Source of the DNA: UBA4582 sp047630175
GTDB lineage: Bacteria > Pseudomonadota > Gammaproteobacteria > Pseudomonadales > Azotimanducaceae
Direction: 5' to 3'
NCBI GenBank assembly: GCA_047630175.1
Contig: JBLHVI010000030.1
Span: forward strand, 1-41,204
Length of the DNA: 41,204 nucleotides
Below, piece by piece: positions 9,158 through 18,503 of this stretch. Under the pieces are notes generated by a model. The model worked only from the letters and a program-made list of their open reading frames with translations. It was not told where the DNA came from and searched no databases. Each line of letters begins with the position of its first letter. The stretch's first letter is position 1. The translations under genes were made by a program, and so were the position numbers.

Positions 9158-10546
9158 ATGGTCCAAAAGTGCGCCTTGATTGTTGACGACGAACCCGACA
9201 TCCGCGAGTTGCTGGAAATTACGCTGGGCAGAATGGACATACAGACGCGCAGTGCCGCGAACATCAAGGCTGCTCGCGCCTTACTTGCAGAGCAGCCTTT
9301 CGATTTTTGCCTGACCGATATGAACCTCCCAGATGGCAACGGCATTGAATTGGTTGAGCACGTCCAATCGAGCTTTCCAAACACCCCCATCGCTATGATT
9401 ACAGCCCACGGCAATATGGAGTCAGCTGTCGAGGCCTTGAAGGCTGGCGCCTTTGATTTCGTCTCAAAGCCCGTAAACCTCGATTTGCTGAGACACCTCG
9501 TTGATACCGCCTTAAACCTAGAACTACTGGATACGCCTGCGCCAAGACACACCGACGAACACCAGCTGTTGGGGCAGTCTGACGTCATCGAAAATCTTCG
9601 TAAGCAAGTCATCAAACTCGCCCGAAGTCAGGCGCCGGTCTATATAAGCGGAGAATCTGGCAGCGGCAAAGAACTTGTCGCCCGACTACTGCACCGACTG
9701 GGCCCTCATGGTGACGCGCCTTTTATTCCCGTTAATTGCGGTGCTATTCCTACGGAGCTCATGGAAAGCGAGTTTTTCGGTCATCTCAAAGGCAGTTTTA
9801 CCGGTGCCGCGGCTGACAAGCAGGGGTTGTTTCAGGCAGCTAACGGCGGCACGCTGTTTCTCGATGAAGTCGCAGACCTACCACTGGCCATGCAGGTAAA
9901 ATTACTGCGCGGCATTCAAGAAAAAGCCATCAAGCCCATTGGCGCACAGAAAGAGACCTCCGTCGATGTGCGTATTGTTAGCGCTACTCACAAGGACCTC
10001 GCCGCAGAGGTCACCGCCAACCGATTCAGGCAGGATCTTTACTATCGGATTAACGTCATCGAACTCAAAGTGCCCAGCCTGCGTGAGCGACAGCAAGACA
10101 TTCCCGAACTGGCTACGTATTTGTTAAAGCGCGTGGAGAAAGGTTACCAACCCGCTACCAAAATCAGTCCCGAGGCAATGGCAGCCTTAAAGCTGTATCA
10201 CTTCCCAGGCAACGTAAGAGAACTTGAAAACATTCTTGAGCGAGCTTTTGCCCTATGCGATGAGGGCATCATCTACCCCGATGACTTGAGCCTAAGTCCA
10301 GCACTCAGCATTGCTGAAAAGCCTGCTTCGGACAACTCCATCGCCGCCTCGGAGCCAACAAAAGTGGCTGGCAGCCCCCCACCGGAGGATGTTGACTCAC
10401 TTGAATCATACCTTGAAGACATTGAAAAGAACGTGATCGTCGAAGCCCTTGAAGCGACACGCTGGAACAAAACCGCTGCGGCCAAGAAACTCGGTATCAC
10501 GTTCAGAGCCCTCCGCTATCGGCTCAAAAAACTCGATCTCGAATAG
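9158..10546 (+). CDS. pilR: PilR, sigma-54-dependent response regulator
   Basis: This is an NtrC-family activator of 462 residues. The receiver domain has phosphoacceptor Asp54 (CLTDMNLPDGNG) and Lys104. The AAA+ domain carries Walker A GESGSGKE (165-172), the sigma-54 contact loop GSFTGA (212-217) and Walker B GGTLFLDEV. A Fis-type helix-turn-helix closes the protein (WNKTAAAKKLGITFRALRYRL). The Ser in GSFTGA instead of Ala is, as I recall, also found in Pseudomonas PilR. It is co-transcribed with pilS (12-base gap). By analogy it activates pilin and fimbrial genes. Confidence 0.94.
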   Translation: MVQKCALIVDDEPDIRELLEITLGRMDIQTRSAANIKAARALLAEQPFDFCLTDMNLPDGNGIELVEHVQSSFPNTPIAMITAHGNMESAVEALKAGAFDFVSKPVNLDLLRHLVDTALNLELLDTPAPRHTDEHQLLGQSDVIENLRKQVIKLARSQAPVYISGESGSGKELVARLLHRLGPHGDAPFIPVNCGAIPTELMESEFFGHLKGSFTGAAADKQGLFQAANGGTLFLDEVADLPLAMQVKLLRGIQEKAIKPIGAQKETSVDVRIVSATHKDLAAEVTANRFRQDLYYRINVIELKVPSLRERQQDIPELATYLLKRVEKGYQPATKISPEAMAALKLYHFPGNVRELENILERAFALCDEGIIYPDDLSLSPALSIAEKPASDNSIAASEPTKVAGSPPPEDVDSLESYLEDIEKNVIVEALEATRWNKTAAAKKLGITFRALRYRLKKLDLE

Positions 10547-10553
10547 TCGCGCC

Positions 10554-10576
10554 CCGCGTGTAGCAACAGCACGCGG
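10554..10576 (+). terminator. hairpin after pilR, possible terminator
   Basis: CCGCGTG and CACGCGG form a perfect 7-bp stem with a 9-base loop, 8 bases after the pilR stop codon. There is no T run after it, so intrinsic termination is doubtful. Confidence 0.3.
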
Positions 10577-10710
10577 CACGACGGTCGTTATCCTACCGCG
10601 CTGGTGGTGATTATCAGCCACACGCTAGCGCTGCTATCCCTCCATATTCACTTTGCCCACCCGCTATCATAGACAGCCAAACCACATCCCGCGCTGCTAA
10701 CCACTGGCCA

Positions 10711-11307
10711 ATGTATCTTCGAATCCACCAACAAACTTCGCATGCAAGATGCACAGCTTCAGGACGAACACTAATCGAGTTGGTCTGCATACTCGCCATC
10801 GTCTCACTTCTCAGCGGCCAAGCTTACAGCAGCATTTCAGCGTGGCTTGCACGCCAGTCAGCAACCGCCCAAGTCAACTGGCTGGTGGGCGCAATACACT
10901 ACAGCCGTCATGCTGCAATCACTCACAGGACCACCGTCACCTTATGCCCTGGAGATTCCAGTGGCGCAGGCTGCGAGGGTGATTGGGAAAATGGCTTGAT
11001 CGCTTTTTCAGACCGAAATAAAGATGCGTTAATCAATGGGGATGACCAAATTATTAATGTCATTCCAGCCCTACCCGTCACCGGCACTTTTACCTGGCGT
11101 AGCTTTCGACAACGCCCCTACTTACAGATGACTGAGATGGGACATACCAATAATCAGAATGGCAACTTCGTTTACTGCACTGTTCATCAACCCCTGACGG
11201 CACCCCGACAAATCATCGTCAACGTACAGGGGCGCGTACGCCTCAATCGTCGTCGCAATAAGGCAGGTGTCGTTGTCGACAGCCGTGGTCGACCACTACG
11301 CTGCTGA
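10711..11307 (+). CDS. FimT/FimU (GspH)-type minor pseudopilin
   Basis: A 198-residue type IV pilin-like protein. An 18-residue leader ends in Gly18. The mature N terminus would be RTLIELVCILAIVSLL, which keeps the conserved Glu at +5 and the hydrophobic helix but has Arg instead of Phe/Met at +1. The C-terminal part (CPGDSSGAGCEGDWENGLIAFSD and a final RGRPLRC) is typical of the GspH/FimT domain. It is the only pseudopilin on the plus strand, downstream of pilR and convergent with the pilY2-like gene. By position it corresponds to fimT; by length and cysteines it could equally be FimU. It would initiate or prime pilus assembly or, as FimT, bind DNA during uptake. Confidence 0.8.
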   Translation: MYLRIHQQTSHARCTASGRTLIELVCILAIVSLLSGQAYSSISAWLARQSATAQVNWLVGAIHYSRHAAITHRTTVTLCPGDSSGAGCEGDWENGLIAFSDRNKDALINGDDQIINVIPALPVTGTFTWRSFRQRPYLQMTEMGHTNNQNGNFVYCTVHQPLTAPRQIIVNVQGRVRLNRRRNKAGVVVDSRGRPLRC

Positions 11308-11383
11308 CTGACAGCAGGTCACTAGGAGCTTTGGCTCGCATCTCTGCTTTGAGCAAATAGCGCCATAGCCTGTATCCAATACA

Positions 11384-11755
11384 TCAGTGATCCATGCGTT
11401 GATCGACTTCCATCTGCCAAATAGCCGTACCAATCCGCCCGCGCTTAAGCTGTCGGTACTCCACATGCACATACATCCCTGCCACCAACAACGCCAACGA
11501 TCCCGCTGACGAGCCCAGCATTTTTACCTCGACTGCACTCATGTCAGTACCTGCCTGATATTCATAGCCGTTAACGACCACGCTTCGGCGCCCCAAATCA
11601 ATCGATTGTAGCTTGCCTTCATCGGCACCTGACAACACCCCTTGCCTGATAAATTCAGCCTCAGCAAATCCATAGGACTCTTCTGCCCCGGCGGACGAGG
11701 CGATACCGATGGCAGACAATACAAGCCACGCCACATACTTATTCATGATCGACAT
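11384..11755 (-). CDS. exported protein at the pilY2 position
   Basis: A small 123-residue protein with a signal peptide (MNKYVAWLVLSAIGIASSAGA, cleavage before EESYG) and one compact domain (KLQSIDLGRRSVVVNGYEY ... MYVHVEYRQLKRG). The pattern resembles a small beta-rich domain in which a backbone is tuned by a hydrophobic core. It is 80 bases downstream of pilY1 on the same strand, which is where pilY2 lies in P. aeruginosa. I assign it by position and general character only; I could not confirm sequence similarity. PilY2 is reported to be needed for fimbrial biogenesis. AAGG precedes the ATG at 11755. Confidence 0.6.
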   Translation of the reverse strand: MSIMNKYVAWLVLSAIGIASSAGAEESYGFAEAEFIRQGVLSGADEGKLQSIDLGRRSVVVNGYEYQAGTDMSAVEVKMLGSSAGSLALLVAGMYVHVEYRQLKRGRIGTAIWQMEVDQRMDH

Positions 11756-11835
11756 GCCTTACACCCCTTACCCTGCATAAAGTTGTAACTAACATTACTT
11801 TAGTTTCGCATAGTCCATGCGACTGCTTTTATCGC

Positions 11836-14800
11836 TTAGTCTGTCGCATCCAACCGCCTCCAAGAGAGCCGGCCGGCATTGCTACTTCTATTTGCACGAG
11901 TCCCAACAATAGCGATCGACTTATCACTCAGCTGGGTCATTCGCTTACCACCGATAAATGACGAGTCTGTTGGTACGCCCCCCTTAAAACGCATGCCGGC
12001 GACGGCCCGACCGTAAGGACCCAATGAGGCTCCATCCGTCAGCTCGAAGACACCGTTAGCACTGAAGCATGCATCGCTACCCGTGTCAGGACAGAATGCT
12101 AAGGCGAAGCCGCCCGCGACGTTGACACAACTGTTTTTAACACTCGGCACGATGCTATTGACGAAAGCCCGTCCACCACGCGCTTGAATATTCCGACTCG
12201 CCCGCTCACCCGCAAACTGCGGCGGGTCAATCCCTTGTACGCCACCGACAGCGACCGAATCCAGATCGATATACCAGCCTTTTCTACCACCCGTTACCGA
12301 GTAGTCCACCTCATTGGATGACAGCGTCCGAAGCGTGCCGTAACGCTCATCAGCAAAATTCGTATACGACTGCCGAACCAACTCATCGCGAGTAATCACA
12401 CCAGACCACGGCCTATCCCATAGCCCATAGATCGATTGGATCGACGTGCTCGAACCGTCAGGCACCGTCATGTAGCTACCAGTACCAAAAACCACGAGGT
12501 AGCCCTCCGCCTCTGTTAGGTGTGCAGTCACTAGGGGTTGAGTGGTCACTTGCTGGCGCGTAACGATGCTATTGGCATCGACATGCACGGCCTCGAAGAT
12601 CTTCGTTGCACGCCAGTCCGAGAAATTGCTAGACCTCAAATCAAACCGATAAACGTTGCCAAAGGTATCACCCGCATAGGCGTAATCCAGCGTACCATTG
12701 TGATCGACGTCAATACCCCGCGGCGTTCCCAACCCATTAGGATAGCCATCCTGAGCACCGTGTTCGGTGTCGATTTTGACAAAGTCTTGAATCGGCGTAC
12801 CTTCCGGGTTCGGAGTGCCATCCTTCTTGGGCGTGCTACATGGATAACCTCTTGCCGCACCGGCCGGCATTGGGCCATTCATAACGCTGTTATGGCGCAT
12901 ATCCGGGTGACACCAAGTGCCGTCCACCCCGCGACTAACAAACAACAAAAATAGCTTGGCATAGCCTGCCGTGCTGTTGGGACCGTTACCAAACATCGCC
13001 ACCCATTCATGCTCGCCATTGGTGACCACATTGCTCATAGCCAACGTTGGCACACTAAACGAGTAGCCAAGGTCTTTGACCGGCTGGGGAACACTCTGCA
13101 GATCACGTCTTTGCGCACCATTGTCATCATTAGAACCATCTGCGTTGGCAGCGTTACCCGAACGCAACGGTGAGCCCTGCCGATTGGTTGGGTACGTGTC
13201 GTCAGCATCAGTGAACTCCCACATGGCTATATCCGCTGCATGCGCTTCATCAAGGTTGTTGGTATCAGTGACGTTCAAGGCAAAGTAGGCCTTGGCGCCA
13301 GCGCCGTGACCACCCACCAATAGCGTCGTCCATTGCCGATCCAGCACTGTGCTTGAATCACCATCTAAATCCATAAAAACATCATTCAAAGCAGGCGTCA
13401 GATCCACGTAAAAACGATGGCTATAGTCATCATCAAGCAACTTGGTGATTCGCTGACTGAATGCTCCTGTCATCAGGTTATCAGGCACATACGCAAACAA
13501 CTCTTTGCCGTTGGCCGCATTGAAACCGTGCAGCATGCCATCATTCGCGCCAACAAAGACGGCCTTCGTACGGCCAACATAGGCGTCACGAAACTGCGAG
13601 TAGCTGTTAGCATCACCCTGCGGATAGGCAGCAACGTGTCGCCCAAGCCGGTCTGGTGGGCCCAAAAACACGGGGGCGGAATGCACCACATCACCCATTA
13701 GCCCTCCCGTGGCCGGTCGTTCACGGAATTTTCCGCTGGGCTGCTCCAAGCTTTGATCGCCTCGCAGATAGTTGATACGCTCGGTCAGCTCAATATTCTG
13801 CTGCGCTGGGCTACCAGCCGCGTCGCTGACAAAAACATAACGCTGATCGGCGTTCAAAAGCGTATCTATCCCTCCCCTAAAGGGAATGCCTCTGACGCCA
13901 ATTCGATCCAGCGTAATAATCTCCCGATTTTTTGCCGCAACATTATCCATTCTCGCCGCAGACTCCCAAACGGGATTTTCTAGCAGACCCGTTTCAGTCA
14001 GAGATTGTGCGATAAGATTACCAACGTTGTTTTTAGTATTGTAGAAAGCCCGGAAGATCACACTGTCATTCTGGATCTTCTGAGCGTTCACGCTAACCGC
14101 TGAGCCGGCACCGCTGCCCTGAGCGTATTGCTCAAAAGCTTTCTCCAGGCCGGTGAAAAGATCCGCGGCGTTGGTTACGTTCAAATAGTCTCCACGTCCA
14201 TTGTAAGCAGCATGTCGCACATCATCGATTTTTGCAGGCGATGAAGTCAGTGGGTCGCCCCACGCAAATGACAAATCGGTGTAACTGCCGGGCATACCCA
14301 GCACCCCGCCTTGCACCCCAAAGCCAACCGTGTACGTCGACATATGTTGATGCATCAGCTTGTTATCGCCATGCTCAAACGCAGTTGCGCTGGCACCGAC
14401 GACGTCACGCGCGGTCGTGGGGACTTCGTTGGCACGACAAAAATGACTACCTGACTCACACGGCGCCAAATCGTTCTCGTAGTAATACATGGCCACATCC
14501 GCCAGGGAGCCGGATACATTGGTTAGCCCCTCATAAGCACCACCATCGAACGCACTACTCGGATTGCTGCTACCATCATCCTCGTCAGAAATACCCGGTG
14601 GCGCATCGCCGTTCCAAGTCCCGTCTGTGAGCAACAAAGCAAAGTTTCGCTGACAATTACCCTCTGGCGCAGTCAAAATAGGGCAGTCAGCTTTGCGCTT
14701 ATCCCAGCTCAACGAGGCATCAAAAATGTCATCGGCCTCGCAGGCAAAATAGCGCCCGGCTTTTTGTAACGTTTGGCGCAGAGGTGTCCCCCCAAACGAA

Positions 14801-15963
14801 GTGGTGCGATAGATGGAATTGAGCAGGTCAGCTTTCGCACCTGTATCTTCAGCACCGCCCACAGACTTAATACGCTGCTGGTCATTGTTGCGATTATTGA
14901 GCTTGGCATAACCCATGCGAATATTCTCCGCGTCGGCAACCCATTGACCCAGAGCAGATTTCACCGTGGATTCTCGGGTTCTGCCATAGGTGAACCAATT
15001 AGCAAAGTTCTGTAGCTCTTCCTCGAACGTGCAGGCATGCGTTTGGGTCTGACAGTCGGTGCGGTCACGACTTTTGGGGTAGTAGTCTGAGCCACCATCG
15101 GAATGACGCTTGATCTCAACTTTCCGGCCTTCAGCCGCGTTGCCGCCCACGCGCTTCACCACAAAACCATAACCATCAAGTTGGTACCGAATTGGATCAC
15201 CATCCTTGGGCGTTGGCTTGGCACTCAACTGTCCATCGCCATCCTTGTCTTCCCAAACATAATGACGCGGAACATAGTAGTCACTGACCTCCACGTCTTT
15301 GAATCCGCCCGTGTCGGTACACAGCGGCTCGTATGCTAGGCACTGGAGGCTTGTCCCTCGCCAAGCGATACAGACTTCTTGGCAGTTTTTTGACGTTATT
15401 ATCGCTCGGCCCGTGTAACTCTGCGGTACATTGAGATTCGTCCAGCTAGCGATATCATCATTTTCAACGACCGGGTTATGCTTGGCACGTTCTGGTGGGC
15501 TGTCCAGATATTCTTGGCCACTACTGTCCCGGCCTGCCCACGGCAAGTATTGCGTCACGGGATTGTAATAGGTTCGATTGTATCGCGCGTTTCTCAGGCG
15601 CCAGAGTCCTTGACGAGGGCTTTGGTCTTCACTGGAGGCCAAAAACTGTTGATCAAAGCCACGGACAGCCGACGCTTTAAGCACATAGGTAAGCCACTCG
15701 CTGGCAGAATAGTTGTAAATGCCGTCGGTCTGTGACGTCGAAATATCCCAGCGCATAGAGCCAGAATCATCATTGATGATAAGCACATTAGGTTCAGGCC
15801 AAATAGGCAACTCCAAGGGTGACTGCGCGAGCCGATGTTTATATTGCACCCTGTCGCTATTAGTACCCAATGCAGCAGCCTTGATAGGCGCAGTCGCCCA
15901 GAGGTTAAAAGCGCTAAAGGTGCCGGCCAAGAAGCAGCTGTAAATCAATCGTTGAGCATTCAT
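11836..15963 (-). CDS. pilY1: PilY1, type IV pilus tip adhesin and calcium-dependent assembly factor
   Basis: This 1375-residue exported protein starts with a signal-like hydrophobic segment. A von Willebrand A-like region has the metal-site motif DDSGS (residues 65-69). The conserved PilY1 beta-propeller occupies roughly residues 750-1250 (for example FVGANDGMLHGFNAANGKELFAY in two parts). The calcium loop DVDHNGTLD (1085-1093) matches the DxDxNxxxD site that controls pilus extension and retraction in P. aeruginosa. Additional acidic loops DKDGDGQLS (239-247) and DLDGDSSTVLD (865-875) look like further calcium sites. It lies in the order pilX-pilY1, with 27 bases between. PilY1 acts at the pilus tip with the minor pilins in adhesion and surface sensing. 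Confidence 0.93.
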   Translation of the reverse strand: MNAQRLIYSCFLAGTFSAFNLWATAPIKAAALGTNSDRVQYKHRLAQSPLELPIWPEPNVLIINDDSGSMRWDISTSQTDGIYNYSASEWLTYVLKASAVRGFDQQFLASSEDQSPRQGLWRLRNARYNRTYYNPVTQYLPWAGRDSSGQEYLDSPPERAKHNPVVENDDIASWTNLNVPQSYTGRAIITSKNCQEVCIAWRGTSLQCLAYEPLCTDTGGFKDVEVSDYYVPRHYVWEDKDGDGQLSAKPTPKDGDPIRYQLDGYGFVVKRVGGNAAEGRKVEIKRHSDGGSDYYPKSRDRTDCQTQTHACTFEEELQNFANWFTYGRTRESTVKSALGQWVADAENIRMGYAKLNNRNNDQQRIKSVGGAEDTGAKADLLNSIYRTTSFGGTPLRQTLQKAGRYFACEADDIFDASLSWDKRKADCPILTAPEGNCQRNFALLLTDGTWNGDAPPGISDEDDGSSNPSSAFDGGAYEGLTNVSGSLADVAMYYYENDLAPCESGSHFCRANEVPTTARDVVGASATAFEHGDNKLMHQHMSTYTVGFGVQGGVLGMPGSYTDLSFAWGDPLTSSPAKIDDVRHAAYNGRGDYLNVTNAADLFTGLEKAFEQYAQGSGAGSAVSVNAQKIQNDSVIFRAFYNTKNNVGNLIAQSLTETGLLENPVWESAARMDNVAAKNREIITLDRIGVRGIPFRGGIDTLLNADQRYVFVSDAAGSPAQQNIELTERINYLRGDQSLEQPSGKFRERPATGGLMGDVVHSAPVFLGPPDRLGRHVAAYPQGDANSYSQFRDAYVGRTKAVFVGANDGMLHGFNAANGKELFAYVPDNLMTGAFSQRITKLLDDDYSHRFYVDLTPALNDVFMDLDGDSSTVLDRQWTTLLVGGHGAGAKAYFALNVTDTNNLDEAHAADIAMWEFTDADDTYPTNRQGSPLRSGNAANADGSNDDNGAQRRDLQSVPQPVKDLGYSFSVPTLAMSNVVTNGEHEWVAMFGNGPNSTAGYAKLFLLFVSRGVDGTWCHPDMRHNSVMNGPMPAGAARGYPCSTPKKDGTPNPEGTPIQDFVKIDTEHGAQDGYPNGLGTPRGIDVDHNGTLDYAYAGDTFGNVYRFDLRSSNFSDWRATKIFEAVHVDANSIVTRQQVTTQPLVTAHLTEAEGYLVVFGTGSYMTVPDGSSTSIQSIYGLWDRPWSGVITRDELVRQSYTNFADERYGTLRTLSSNEVDYSVTGGRKGWYIDLDSVAVGGVQGIDPPQFAGERASRNIQARGGRAFVNSIVPSVKNSCVNVAGGFALAFCPDTGSDACFSANGVFELTDGASLGPYGRAVAGMRFKGGVPTDSSFIGGKRMTQLSDKSIAIVGTRANRSSNAGRLSWRRLDATD

Positions 15964-15990
15964 AGACCACCCTGCGCTGATTCCCCTTGA

Positions 15991-16542
15991 TCAAAACTGC
16001 TTGCCGTAAGTACTCTGAATCATTACATGCGCGTTATTAGAACCACCCGTGCCGTAGACCGTAATGCGAAATACTTCATGGGTGATAGCGCCGATACCTT
16101 GGCCTATGTTTTCAAGACCCCATTGAGTCTCGTCGGAAACTATCGTTTTGACATGCTCGATAATGTATTTAGGTTGCGCCGCAGTGCTCGCCAGGTTCGT
16201 GACAGCAGTCTTATAGTTACCGTCGACGTGGTCCCAATCAACGAGACGCCAATGACTGGGCGCATCGAAGCTAACTGGCAGATATAAGCCGTTTTCATTA
16301 GCATCTGGGGCACTGAAACCCATCATTGTACTTTTCATTTCTATCAACGCTTCAGCATCCACCAGCCCCGATTCCGCTGCTAGAAATGCGATGTTTGTAT
16401 CGTAGGAATTTCGCACCATCTGTTCTTGCAGGGCGGTCGACTGCACCGACGCCAGACCGAGCATAGTCAGCATTAACAGTACGGCGAGGCTTATAAACAA
16501 AGCCATTCCCTGCTGTGTGCGGGATAAAGTTGCATTAGCCAT
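15991..16542 (-). CDS. pilX: PilX, minor type IV pilin
   Basis: A 183-residue minor pilin of the PilX type. The leader ends in Gly12 and the mature helix is MALFISLAVLLMLTMLGLA, without the +5 Glu that other pilins have. This is normal for PilX/GspK proteins, which are thought to cap the fibre. The segment AFLAAESGLVDAEALI matches the PilX N-terminal domain. Its ATG overlaps the end of pilW by 8 bases (ATGGCTAA). It works with PilV, PilW, PilE and PilY1 in the tip complex. Confidence 0.9.
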   Translation of the reverse strand: MANATLSRTQQGMALFISLAVLLMLTMLGLASVQSTALQEQMVRNSYDTNIAFLAAESGLVDAEALIEMKSTMMGFSAPDANENGLYLPVSFDAPSHWRLVDWDHVDGNYKTAVTNLASTAAQPKYIIEHVKTIVSDETQWGLENIGQGIGAITHEVFRITVYGTGGSNNAHVMIQSTYGKQF

Positions 16543-17602
16543 GATTTCTCAGCTTGATGGTTTGCGTAAAGGCGCGGCGAAGTAAGCCATCAGCGGTTTG
16601 AGCGCCAATGTCATCAATGCTATTTGCCACCACTGTAATCCTTACAGTGATCAGCGCGTGCCAGTCATGCACCAAATTTGCTGTGAGATATTGATCCGGA
16701 ATACGGTCGTCGCCGACGCTATCAATGCCATATAGAATCTGCAGGTTTTCAACGCCTTCGACCAGTTCAACCGGAGATTGCAGGCCACTTTTGCGCCATA
16801 GCGACAACGGCCTGTCGCCAACATTGTTAAGACTCAGGCCTGGCGCAATAAAAAACGTATGTGTTTCGATAGCAGAGACAACGGCGTCGGTAGAAAAACT
16901 ACCAACGGCAGCCAACTGCAGGGAACTATTCCTAGGCTCTTGCGCTTCCAGCGCATGACCGACAGTAAGATCTTGGGCTGTTAAGGATAGGCTTGTTACC
17001 CGAAAAATCGTCGCTTTCTGGCAATCATGGATCATCGCCAAGTGATCTTTTTTGAATTCACGCCAGCCCAAAGCAACCCGAATGACGGGATTTTGAGCAC
17101 TAGCTGTCAATTCACTTGTTAACCGCGGTGCTATTGATGACAAATTGCGCGTGGTAATGATGTCTGTGCCAACAGTCACATCGTCAAGATTTATGCCTGC
17201 ATTTGCACCTTCGCCTAACCGCGTTTTATACACATTCACATCAAATCTGGCAGCGTTGGTGAAGGGCAGCGTGGTCTGCGTGTGCCCCCAGCCAGTAGCT
17301 TCAGCGTCATAACCATGCAGACTAAAACGCAGATCAAATTCATACGGCATCAACGCTTCATCGACATTAACCCGCATAGATTGGTTTGTAGAAAAGCATC
17401 CACGGTAGCCAGCCTGACGAATATTGCGACCCAGAAACTCCTGCGCTAAACGCGCTGACTCCTGCATACGACTCTGACCTTGAAGTACGCGTCGAGTATC
17501 GGCATTAGCCATAAACAATTGCATGACGCCGGCAATCACAACGCTGCCCAAAAGCAACGCAATCAATACCTCGACAAGACTGAACCCTACATCGCAGCGC
17601 AT
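16535..17602 (-). CDS. pilW: PilW, minor type IV pilin
   Basis: A large minor pilin with a prepilin site after a short leader (MRCDVG, then FSLVEVLIALLLGSVV). The +5 Glu is present. The length of about 355 residues and the late motif NLQILYGIDSVGD suit PilW. I chose ATG 17602 because it lies one base after the pilV stop (TAGTATG), and a 6-residue leader is usual. An in-frame ATG at 17662 would give 375 residues and overlap pilV by 59 bases. It is translationally linked to pilX downstream. Confidence 0.88.
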   Translation of the reverse strand: MRCDVGFSLVEVLIALLLGSVVIAGVMQLFMANADTRRVLQGQSRMQESARLAQEFLGRNIRQAGYRGCFSTNQSMRVNVDEALMPYEFDLRFSLHGYDAEATGWGHTQTTLPFTNAARFDVNVYKTRLGEGANAGINLDDVTVGTDIITTRNLSSIAPRLTSELTASAQNPVIRVALGWREFKKDHLAMIHDCQKATIFRVTSLSLTAQDLTVGHALEAQEPRNSSLQLAAVGSFSTDAVVSAIETHTFFIAPGLSLNNVGDRPLSLWRKSGLQSPVELVEGVENLQILYGIDSVGDDRIPDQYLTANLVHDWHALITVRITVVANSIDDIGAQTADGLLRRAFTQTIKLRNHG

Positions 17603-17603
17603 A

Positions 17604-18206
17604 CTATGCGCCGCGAATCTGAGCGCGCAACGCAATATCTCGCTGCGAGCCCGATCTATCATCCAACCACTGCACTGTGACGCGATAAACCGTACCGGTC
17701 TTTTCGATAGAACCTACTCCTTCAGGCAGAGATCCGGCGACACCAAATTCCCCACAGACTTGGTGCGGGGTATTCATCAACGGATCCAGTATCGAGTTAA
17801 TACTGCACTTCCACACCGCAACATCGTATTCGGCCATTTGGGTTGGTGAACATACGTTTTTTATACAGTTAACAGCGCTCAGCGGTGTTGAATCGAATGT
17901 GACGGGGGAATAGTCAATCGCAGGATTCGCCAGCATACGGTCGATGATATCGTTACCCAGCATCAGGGCCACGGTGCGCAGCATCGCGCTTTGATTCTGA
18001 TGCATGCTTACCAGTTGCATACCCGTGACGCCCAACACGCCCACTGAGATGACCAACATGGCGATCATTACCTCGATCAACGTGATGCCTGGCAGATGGC
18101 GCCGACCGGTGACGCATAGTCTGCCACCAAGGGTAATGTGCCGGGCGCTTTTCACAGTCGCACCAGTACGTTGATGCACAGCTTCACCATAGTTTCTGAT
18201 GGCCAT
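17604..18206 (-). CDS. pilV: PilV, minor type IV pilin
   Basis: A pilin-like protein with mature N terminus ITLIEVMIAMLVISVGVLG after a glycine in RRHLPG, followed by GMQLVSMHQNQSAM, the PilV signature. ATG 18206 is favoured by AAAGGAA 5 bases upstream and gives 200 residues. An upstream in-frame start at 18323 would add 39 residues of non-pilin sequence. Even so, the leader before the cleavage site is long (about 38 residues) for this family. The gene ends one base before pilW begins. Confidence 0.88.
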   Translation of the reverse strand: MAIRNYGEAVHQRTGATVKSARHITLGGRLCVTGRRHLPGITLIEVMIAMLVISVGVLGVTGMQLVSMHQNQSAMLRTVALMLGNDIIDRMLANPAIDYSPVTFDSTPLSAVNCIKNVCSPTQMAEYDVAVWKCSINSILDPLMNTPHQVCGEFGVAGSLPEGVGSIEKTGTVYRVTVQWLDDRSGSQRDIALRAQIRGA

Positions 18207-18211
18207 TGAAA

Positions 18212-18218
18212 TTCCTTT
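18212..18218 (-). promoter_or_regulatory. ribosome binding site deciding the pilV start
   Basis: AAAGGAA on the minus strand, 5 bases before ATG 18206. It is the reason for preferring the shorter PilV. The rest of the 297-base gap between pilE and pilV (18207-18503) shows no gene. Confidence 0.55.
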
Positions 18219-18503
18219 TCTAATGGACAAAGCGATAATATGGCAGAAAGAAAGCGCTTTTACGCGAACGTCGATCAGGCTTCGTAAACCTTTACGCGAC
18301 GGCGTGATGGCAGAGACGTGCACGAGCGTGCAGCGAGGCGCAGCGTGAACGCCAGATTGTTAAACAACGTGCAATAAAACGGTGAACTGAAATTCCTAAC
18401 CGCAAGGGGGGCTATTGACGCGTCGATTGTCCCACATTGTCTTGGGTCTCAGTGGGTTTCTGTCAATCGCAGCGTTTTGAAAAACACCGAAATATGTAGA
18501 ACA

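Noticed and set aside
18420..18434. Possible sigma-54 promoter on the minus strand upstream of pilV
   Set aside because: TGGGAC followed by GC at the right 10-base spacing fits the core, but the -12 half lacks TT and the distance to pilV is about 200 bases. It is too weak to claim for PilR control.
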